Origin: Leptospira sp.
Lineage (GTDB): Bacteria; Spirochaetota; Leptospiria; Leptospirales; Leptospiraceae
Assembly: GCA_025457985.1 (NCBI GenBank)
Contig: JALOTI010000017.1
Coordinates: forward strand, 1-12,014
DNA length: 12,014 nucleotides
Direction of reading: 5' to 3'
Both the position numbers and the translations under genes were made by a program. Below are positions 7,543-12,014 of this stretch, in pieces (the stretch's first letter is position 1; each line of letters opens with the position of its first letter). The notes beneath the pieces are model-generated. The model had not been told where the DNA came from. It saw nothing but the letters and a program-made list of their open reading frames with translations, and made no database searches.

Positions 7543-7566
7543 AGACTTGACGATTCCTTCAAGTCT
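7543..7566. promoter_or_regulatory. Inverted repeat, likely MarR-family operator
   Basis: AGACTTGA (7543-7550) and TCAAGTCT (7559-7566) are perfect inverted repeats separated by eight bases. They lie 22 bases upstream of a MarR-type regulator start. The left arm overlaps TTGACG (7547-7552), a -35-like hexamer. Autoregulation through a palindrome over the promoter is the usual MarR arrangement. A hairpin after the DUF4139 stop is the alternative, but no T-run follows it. Confidence 0.5.
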
Positions 7567-7574
7567 CGATAGTT

Positions 7575-7583
7575 TGATATTAA
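7575..7583 (+). promoter_or_regulatory. Extended -10 promoter element before marR-type gene
   Basis: TGATATTAA is a TGn-extended -10 (TATTAA, 7578-7583). A start point about five to seven bases downstream would fall at or next to the ATG at 7588. No Shine-Dalgarno sequence is visible before this gene, so the transcript may be leaderless. Alternatively TTGACG (7547) could pair with TAGTTT (7570-7575) at 17 bases, giving a leader of only a few bases. Confidence 0.4.
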
Positions 7584-7587
7584 AATA

Positions 7588-8040
7588 ATGGGCACAAAAT
7601 TCAAAGGTTCCAAAAAAGAAATCCAAGCACTTGATGCCTTCATTAAACTCAAGCGGGCATCAGAGTCTCTCTCGTCCAGAGTGACAGCTGAATTTTCTAA
7701 AAATCAAATCTCGGAAAGCCAATTTGGAGTTTTAGAAACATTGTACCATCTAGGTCCTCTTTGCCAAAAGGAACTGGGTGGGAAAATTCTTAAAAGTACC
7801 GGAAATATTACACTCGTCATCGACAACTTAGAAAAAAGGAACTTGGTAGAAAGAGTTCGTGGTGTTGAGGACAGAAGATATATTACAGTCCATCTAACTA
7901 TGAATGGCAAAAAATTGATCGAACAAATTTTTCCTGACCATGTCAAACGTATCACAAATGAATTTAGCTCATTAACCTCAGAGGAACAAGATCTATTGGG
8001 TAAACTCTGCAAAAAATTAGGTAAAAAGGAGTCTGTTTAG
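7588..8040 (+). CDS. MarR-family transcriptional regulator
   Basis: This 150-residue protein has the size and layout of a MarR dimer-forming repressor. An N-terminal helix (11-37) is followed by the winged helix-turn-helix: ISESQFGVLETLYHLGP (41-57), CQKELGGKI (59-67), the DNA-reading helix around STGNITLVIDNLEKRNLVER (70-89), and a wing with the family's D-R-R motif (VEDRRYITVHLT, 93-104). A C-terminal helix (about 107-145) would complete the dimer interface. Two cysteines (C59, C141) exist; whether either senses oxidants cannot be told. The ligand and targets are unknown, but a perfect inverted repeat just upstream suggests control of its own promoter and perhaps others. The ATG has no Shine-Dalgarno sequence and no in-frame alternative close by. 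Its stop codon overlaps that of the convergent SUMF1-fold gene by four bases. Confidence 0.93.
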   Translation: MGTKFKGSKKEIQALDAFIKLKRASESLSSRVTAEFSKNQISESQFGVLETLYHLGPLCQKELGGKILKSTGNITLVIDNLEKRNLVERVRGVEDRRYITVHLTMNGKKLIEQIFPDHVKRITNEFSSLTSEEQDLLGKLCKKLGKKESV

Positions 8041-9320
8041 TCTCGATAATCTACAACCAATCGAAAACCAGCTCGTCTATCCTCTGCTAAATTAGGAATT
8101 CCACCGTAGGATCTTGCAATTGCGCTAGAATGTTTTCCCAATTCTGAAAAACCTCCACCTCTGATGACTTTATAGATTTTTCCAAAAGCAAAATTTTTAA
8201 TATGATGACCAGGATACAGCTCATAATAACTAGAAGTCCACTCCGGAGCATTACCACACATCCCTATGGCTCCATAAGGACTACTCCCCTCAGAAGAAAG
8301 CTCATAAACAGAAACTGGTTTTTCGACCTTAGATTCTCTTGTAATACAATATAACGGGTCGAAGTCATCACCATGGGGGTATTTGGAAGCGATAATTTGA
8401 TACCCTAAACTTTCATCTCTATTAACATACTCGATGACTCCAGGGCCACGAGCTGCTTTTTCCCACTCAAACTCAGTTGGGATTCGTTTTCCTGCCCAAG
8501 CTGCATATTTTTCCACCTCACGAAAGGTTAAATGAGTAACGGGCAAATCATCCTCGCCAACTGGAAATTTACCCCCAATCCAATGGGGAGGTGGACTGGT
8601 ATTTGTTTGCTTTAAAAAATAAGAATATTCAGCATTTGTAACTTCATATTTATCTATATAGAATGACGGAATTTCTTTTAAAGTTGAAGTTTTAGGATCT
8701 AAAAAATATGGGTTAAAGTTATCACTAGAAGGATCCGTTCCTTGCCCGTACAAAAAGAGACCCCTAGATACTAAAACCATCTCTTTTCTATCTTTATTAT
8801 GAAAAATCGATTTTCTCGGCGGTGTGTATCTTCCCTTGAAAAAAGCATCTGGCTCACGATAAAAATCTTCTTGGATAAAACTTGCTATATATGTGTCTGT
8901 CGTTACTTCTTTAATTTTTGAATTAGAATCAGGTAAATAGTCTCCGACTAAGACTACCTCAAAAAACTGATTCTTTTTATTGATATTCTTTTCTTCAAAG
9001 ATAGTCTCACGAACGAGGAACTTTCCTTGAAGAATCTCTGTAGTTTTTTTAAAGACGGGATATTCTCTTTTTTCGTCTACTTTGCTTTTTAATTCTTTGA
9101 GAGATAATTTACTTATCTTTTGGTTCCGGTAAATCCTAACCTTGATCCACATTCTATTTTTATAAACACCAACAACATCACCTTTCCATAACATGGTAGA
9201 TTTAAAGGTCGTAGCAAAAGGTGATTCCTCATTACTCTCTTCTTGAGAATGTAAAATCGTTGCAAAAGTAAGCAGAATTATGAATCCTAAGACTTTTTTC
9301 ATACTGTCTTTTCTTATCAT
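8037..9320 (-). CDS. Exported SUMF1/FGE-sulfatase-fold protein without catalytic cysteines
   Basis: This 427-residue protein begins with a signal peptide; the ATG at 9302 (M7, MKKVLGFIILL) is an equally plausible start, giving 421 residues. Cleavage is likely near LHS-QEE, residue 25. Residues 40-175 form a region I do not recognise, rich in charged residues and predicted strands. Residues 180-425 are a formylglycine-generating-enzyme-type fold: MVLVSRGLFLYGQG (181-194), FYIDKYEVTNAEYSYFL (220-236), VTHLTFREVEKYAAWAGKRIPTEFEWEKAARG (261-292), GNAPEWTSSYY (356-366), VIRGGGF (385-391) and AGFRLV (417-422). True sulfatase-activating enzymes carry two active-site cysteines between RGGS and GFR; here that stretch has none, so this enzymatic role is unlikely. 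Cys325 and Cys355 remain and could pair. It probably acts in the periplasm or at the surface as a binding or structural protein. Confidence 0.88.
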   Translation of the reverse strand: MIRKDSMKKVLGFIILLTFATILHSQEESNEESPFATTFKSTMLWKGDVVGVYKNRMWIKVRIYRNQKISKLSLKELKSKVDEKREYPVFKKTTEILQGKFLVRETIFEEKNINKKNQFFEVVLVGDYLPDSNSKIKEVTTDTYIASFIQEDFYREPDAFFKGRYTPPRKSIFHNKDRKEMVLVSRGLFLYGQGTDPSSDNFNPYFLDPKTSTLKEIPSFYIDKYEVTNAEYSYFLKQTNTSPPPHWIGGKFPVGEDDLPVTHLTFREVEKYAAWAGKRIPTEFEWEKAARGPGVIEYVNRDESLGYQIIASKYPHGDDFDPLYCITRESKVEKPVSVYELSSEGSSPYGAIGMCGNAPEWTSSYYELYPGHHIKNFAFGKIYKVIRGGGFSELGKHSSAIARSYGGIPNLAEDRRAGFRLVVDYRD

Positions 9321-9333
9321 CGGCTTATTTTCC

Positions 9334-9345
9334 CAAAAGCTTTTG
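9334..9345. repeat. 12-bp perfect palindrome between divergent genes
   Basis: CAAAAGCTTTTG is its own reverse complement and lies in the 44-base gap between the divergent SUMF1-fold gene and the ACT-domain gene. It could be a protein-binding site serving both promoters; a palindrome of this length can also arise by chance in AT-rich DNA. Confidence 0.35.
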
Positions 9346-9364
9346 ATTGAAATTTATTTGAGAT

Positions 9365-10009
9365 GTGTACAATCAATGCGAAAGAGTAACGATAGCTTTG
9401 ATTGAGTTCCAATACAAACGAGAAAAAGATAACATCTTGATTTCTCTCAAAACCGATTCAACACAAATAGGAACTTTCCACCGTATAGCGACTATTATTT
9501 ATGCCTTAAAATTAGACATATTATCTGGAGAACTTTCAACGGCCCATGAAAACGGAATCGAATACACGATTGATTCTTTCATTTTGCAGGCTGAAGGCCA
9601 GGATATGACCAAGGCTGCTTTCCAATTGGGTATGATGATGGATTCCCTTTTCTCTAAAAATACTAAATTTGAAGAGATTTTAGAAAAGCTTCAGATCCAA
9701 GAACCGGCGATTGGAACCTTTTTCCGAGAGAATCCTGAATTCATTTTCAGCGATCTACCAGACAAACACCAAACCTGTCTCTATCTTGAATCAAGTGCGG
9801 GAAGGGGTCTCTTGTACTATGTATCTAGGATTTTGATGCAAAACCACGTAAATATCCTGAGCGCCACCATTGAAACGGATGCTAAAACGGGGCGCGCTAA
9901 GGATAGTTTTTATCTGACGAATGAACAAGGGCAACCATTTGCTTCCACTGACTTAGCACTGAAAATCCGGAATGAAATACTTGCCCCTATCCAATCTAAC
10001 TCAAATTAA
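9365..10009 (+). CDS. Stand-alone tandem ACT-domain protein, GlnD C-terminus-like
   Basis: The 214-residue protein holds two ACT domains and little else. ACT1 spans about 23-95, with GTFHRIATIIYALKLDILSGELST (36-59) matching the glycine-turn, helix and second strand. ACT2 spans about 136-208, with GRGLLYYVSRILMQNHVNILSATIET (146-171) followed by KDSFYLTNEQGQPF (179-192), which is very like the C-terminal ACT repeat of the PII uridylyltransferase GlnD. In GlnD these domains sense glutamine; here no nucleotidyltransferase or HD domain is attached. A regulatory or amino-acid-binding role is likely, with the partner unknown. The start is uncertain: GTG at 9365 has no good ribosome site; a TTG at 9398 has AAAGAG (9381-9386) before it and would remove eleven residues that precede the domain. 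The stop overlaps that of the convergent neighbour by four bases. Confidence 0.85.
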   Translation: MYNQCERVTIALIEFQYKREKDNILISLKTDSTQIGTFHRIATIIYALKLDILSGELSTAHENGIEYTIDSFILQAEGQDMTKAAFQLGMMMDSLFSKNTKFEEILEKLQIQEPAIGTFFRENPEFIFSDLPDKHQTCLYLESSAGRGLLYYVSRILMQNHVNILSATIETDAKTGRAKDSFYLTNEQGQPFASTDLALKIRNEILAPIQSNSN

Positions 10010-10659
10010 TTTTTACAGAGAACTTTGGTTTCTGTAACTTTTGTCAAGCTACTAGTTTTTCCATTGGAAAGTCGAGTTGCAAATGCACTTTTCTTCCCAT
10101 CTTCCATACTAGTCCAATACTTGTCCGTGTTTTCTTTCAATTTTGCAGGTGCCGATTTTGAAAAATCCACCAACTCTTGTTTGGTTGGTAGGTTTCCACC
10201 AATCGATTTGCAATAGGATGCTGCATCGTTCCACTTCTTCGTAGAAATTTTCTCGATTAAAAATCCTGCTGACGCTGTAGCTGTTTCTTCGCTTTTTGTT
10301 TCTTCAACAGCGGGTTTTTCTTCAGCTTTCGGTGCAGTTACTGCTTGTTTGGTTTCGACCGCTACAGGTTCCTTTTTAGAATTTTGCCATTTGGAATATC
10401 CCAAATATGCAATTGCGAGCACACCCGCAAGCACTAGGAACATGTAAACACCATTGTTCGCTTCTTTTTCAGAAGTTTCGGATGATTCTGAAGCAGGAAC
10501 CGGTGACTGTAGACTTGCTTGCGCAGACTCGTCATTTGCAAAGAACAAAGTTTGTTCTTTCTTTGAATTTTGTGCTTTAGAAGCACTCGCTGGCTTTTTT
10601 GCCGCTTTTTTAGGAGCAGATTTCTTCTTTGCTGCTCGTGATGATTTTTTCGTTGCCAT
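10006..10659 (-). CDS. Single-pass membrane protein with H1-like Lys/Ala tail and DUF1566/Lcl_C-like domain
   Basis: I start it at the ATG at 10657-10659, where AAGGA (10668-10672) sits eight bases upstream; the open frame extends further but that part is not gene-like. The 217-residue protein has three parts. Residues 1-34 are a very basic Lys/Ala/Ser/Pro tail resembling histone H1 and bacterial H1-like proteins. Residues 71-88 form one membrane helix (VYMFLVLAGVLAIAYLGY) followed by a Lys/Glu/Ala/Pro-rich linker (92-130). Residues 131-217 resemble the DUF1566/Lcl_C domain: KKWNDAASYC (141-150), GGNLPTKQEL (154-163) and DKYWTSMEDG (179-188). C150 and C215 could form a disulfide outside the cell membrane. 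The positive tail predicts an N-in, C-out topology, putting a possible nucleic-acid-binding tail in the cytoplasm and the domain in the periplasm. Function is unknown. Confidence 0.85.
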   Translation of the reverse strand: MATKKSSRAAKKKSAPKKAAKKPASASKAQNSKKEQTLFFANDESAQASLQSPVPASESSETSEKEANNGVYMFLVLAGVLAIAYLGYSKWQNSKKEPVAVETKQAVTAPKAEEKPAVEETKSEETATASAGFLIEKISTKKWNDAASYCKSIGGNLPTKQELVDFSKSAPAKLKENTDKYWTSMEDGKKSAFATRLSNGKTSSLTKVTETKVLCKN

Positions 10660-10684
10660 ATAGACTATCCTTACTTGGGAGACA

Positions 10685-10715
10685 ATTCTATTATTAGTTA
10701 TCTCATACATTTCAA
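10685..10715 (-). promoter_or_regulatory. Possible promoter of the H1-tailed membrane protein
   Basis: On the minus strand TTGAAA (plus coordinates 10710-10715) precedes TAGAAT (10685-10690) with a 19-base spacer, longer than ideal. The A-rich tract further upstream (10745-10764) could act as an UP element. The expected leader would be about 20 bases and would contain the AAGGA ribosome site. Confidence 0.3.
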
Positions 10716-10744
10716 AAAAGCTGAAGAAGTTCTTCTCAATTTTG

Positions 10745-10764
10745 TTTTTTTTTAATTTTTTTTT
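10745..10764. repeat. Twin homopolymer tract T9-AA-T9 in a divergent intergenic region
   Basis: Nine T (10745-10753), two A, then nine T (10756-10764) lie in the 144-base gap between two divergent genes, the longest non-coding stretch of the window. The tract is likely to be stiff or bent DNA and is prone to slippage in copying and sequencing. The rest of the gap holds a short GAAGA/TCTTC dyad near 10723-10735 and no small gene that I can see. Confidence 0.6.
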
Positions 10765-10803
10765 AAGTGTGTTTCCCTTTCTCCTACGAAAAGCTGATCT
10801 TAG

Positions 10804-12014
10804 ATGAAACAAGTTCGCATAGGTCTACTCGGTGCAGGGGTTGTGGGCTCAAGCCTGATCCAGCTTTTAGAAAAAAACCTAACCTCGATTCGAGAAAGGT
10901 ATGGAATTGACTTACAACTAACGGAAATTGCGACCCGAAGCCCCGAAAAATTAAAGGGAAAAGTTTCAATCCCGGTAACCAATGATGTTCTTTCTGTTAC
11001 AAAACGTTCGGATATTGACATGATTGTGGAACTGATGGGTGGAACAACGTTAGCTTATGAAGCCGTGTCTACTGCCCTTCACTCTGGCAAAACAGTTGTC
11101 ACAGCTAACAAAGCTCTCCTTTCGGAAAAAGGCAGAGACTTATTTTCCACGGCAAAAAATTCCGGAGCCGAGATAGGCTATGAAGCCGCTGTTGCAGGAT
11201 CGATCCCGATCATTCGAATTTTACGAGATGGACTAGCATCTTGTGAGTTTGAAGTCGTATCAGGGATTCTCAATGGAACAACTAATTTCATTTTGACGAA
11301 AATGGAGCAAGAGAACTGGGACTATGCCACAGCACTAGCTAAAGCTCAGGAATTAGGATTTGCTGAGGCGGATCCAACTTTTGATGTGGAAGGCATAGAT
11401 GCCGCTCATAAAATCTCGCTTCTGGCGAGTCTTGCATTTAGAGAATTTATCCCATTCCGGAACGTTCAGGTAGAAGGGATTTCTAGATTGCAATCCGTCG
11501 ATATCCGTTCTGCTCGATCCATGGGTTACCGATTAAAGCTACTCGGAATCTCGAAAAAAACTGAATCGGGAATTCTTACCAAGGTACACCCGACTCTTAT
11601 TCCGCTCGAACATCCATTGGCAAATGTGATGAATGAATCAAATGCGGTTTTCTATAAAACAAAAGAAGCAGATTCTGGTATGGTTACGGGAAAAGGAGCT
11701 GGTGGTCTGCCGACGGCGAGTGCCGTATTATCTGATATCATCTACTACGCTGGTCGAATAGGCAATCCATCAATCCAAACAGAAAACAATCTATTCCTGG
11801 AGTCAAAACAGTTCCCTAGTGAGCAAAACTCTCTTAGATACTACCTTCGATTTACGACTGTTGATAAACCTGGGGTTTTAGCAGAAATTTCAAAAATTTT
11901 AGGGAAACATAATATCTCGATCGCTTCAGTTCAGCAGAAGGAATCCCAGGTCGAACCAGTGACTGTAATTGTCGTAACCCATTCAGCAACAGAAGGTGAA
12001 TTTCAGAAATCTCT
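10804..12014 (+). CDS. hom: Homoserine dehydrogenase with C-terminal ACT domain, 3'-truncated by the window edge
   Basis: This enzyme reduces aspartate semialdehyde to homoserine with NAD(P)H, the branch-point step to threonine and methionine. The frame is open to the last base, giving 403 residues of an expected ~430. The nucleotide-binding loop GLLGAGVVGSS is at 7-17; VTANKALL (99-106) carries the conserved Lys103; GILNGTTNFIL is at 154-164; the family signature from A181 to K203 (ELGFAEADPTFDVEGIDAAHK) holds E188, D190, D194, D199 and K203. An ACT domain starts near residue 346 (YYLRFTTVDKPGVLAEISKILGKHNISIASVQQ), expected to give feedback inhibition by threonine. It is not fused to aspartate kinase. 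The ATG follows no clear Shine-Dalgarno sequence, yet the glycine loop at residue 7 leaves no room for a later start. It diverges from the H1-tailed gene across the T-tract region. Confidence 0.96.
   Translation, partial: MKQVRIGLLGAGVVGSSLIQLLEKNLTSIRERYGIDLQLTEIATRSPEKLKGKVSIPVTNDVLSVTKRSDIDMIVELMGGTTLAYEAVSTALHSGKTVVTANKALLSEKGRDLFSTAKNSGAEIGYEAAVAGSIPIIRILRDGLASCEFEVVSGILNGTTNFILTKMEQENWDYATALAKAQELGFAEADPTFDVEGIDAAHKISLLASLAFREFIPFRNVQVEGISRLQSVDIRSARSMGYRLKLLGISKKTESGILTKVHPTLIPLEHPLANVMNESNAVFYKTKEADSGMVTGKGAGGLPTASAVLSDIIYYAGRIGNPSIQTENNLFLESKQFPSEQNSLRYYLRFTTVDKPGVLAEISKILGKHNISIASVQQKESQVEPVTVIVVTHSATEGEFQKS

Noticed and set aside
7704..8012. 102-residue minus-strand open frame opposite the MarR gene
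   Set aside because: It is entirely antisense to a well-supported winged-helix gene and has low-complexity Ser/Pro/Phe composition.
10660..10812. 51-residue N-terminal extension of the H1-tailed membrane protein
   Set aside because: The extension is Lys/Phe-rich because of the poly-A tract, runs into hom on the opposite strand, and lies upstream of a good AAGGA site that fits the ATG at 10659.
10784..11021. Two short minus-strand frames opposite the start of hom
   Set aside because: They are antisense to the conserved nucleotide-binding loop of homoserine dehydrogenase and show no features of their own.
1..12014. Defence system, prophage, transposon or CRISPR array
   Set aside because: No transposase, integrase, toxin-antitoxin pair, nuclease/helicase set or regularly spaced repeat is visible on either strand.

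Overview
The window is a gene-dense, AT-rich (roughly 38-40% GC) bacterial chromosome segment that most resembles a leptospire (Spirochaetes, Leptospiraceae). That placement is an inference from protein style, base composition and gene mix; no rRNA or other marker is present. Almost everything is ordinary chromosomal housekeeping. I see no insertion sequence, phage gene, CRISPR array, tRNA or rRNA.

Layout: (1) Positions 2-2173, plus strand: the 3' end of a histidine-kinase ATPase gene whose first ~180 bases look foreign to the rest, then a sugar kinase of the AmgK type and a nucleotidyltransferase of the MurU type, packed with gaps of 0 and 3 bases. The last two fit peptidoglycan amino-sugar recycling (MurNAc to MurNAc-1-phosphate to UDP-MurNAc). 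(2) 2167-3519, minus: glucose-6-phosphate isomerase. (3) 3563-5121, plus: galactokinase overlapping by four bases a STAS-domain anti-sigma-factor antagonist. (4) 5136-5999, minus: methylthioadenosine phosphorylase (methionine salvage). (5) 6094-8040, plus: an exported DUF4139 protein and a MarR-family regulator, separated by 60 bases that carry a perfect 8+8 inverted repeat and an extended -10 promoter candidate. (6) 8037-9320, minus: an exported SUMF1/FGE-sulfatase-fold protein lacking the catalytic cysteines of true formylglycine-generating enzymes. (7) 9365-10009, plus: a stand-alone tandem ACT-domain protein related to the GlnD C-terminus. (8) 10006-10659, minus: a membrane protein with a histone-H1-like Lys/Ala tail and an extracytoplasmic DUF1566/Lcl_C-like domain. 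(9) 10804 to the window end, plus: homoserine dehydrogenase with an ACT domain, cut by the window edge.

Three convergent gene pairs overlap at their stop codons by 4-7 bases, so no room exists for ordinary intergenic terminators there. No stretch over 300 bases is without a gene; the longest gap is 10660-10803. I found no clearly new multi-gene system. The points most worth a second look are the composition break in the first ORF, the AmgK-MurU pair, the MarR operator with its probable leaderless start, the galK-STAS coupling, and the H1-tailed membrane protein.
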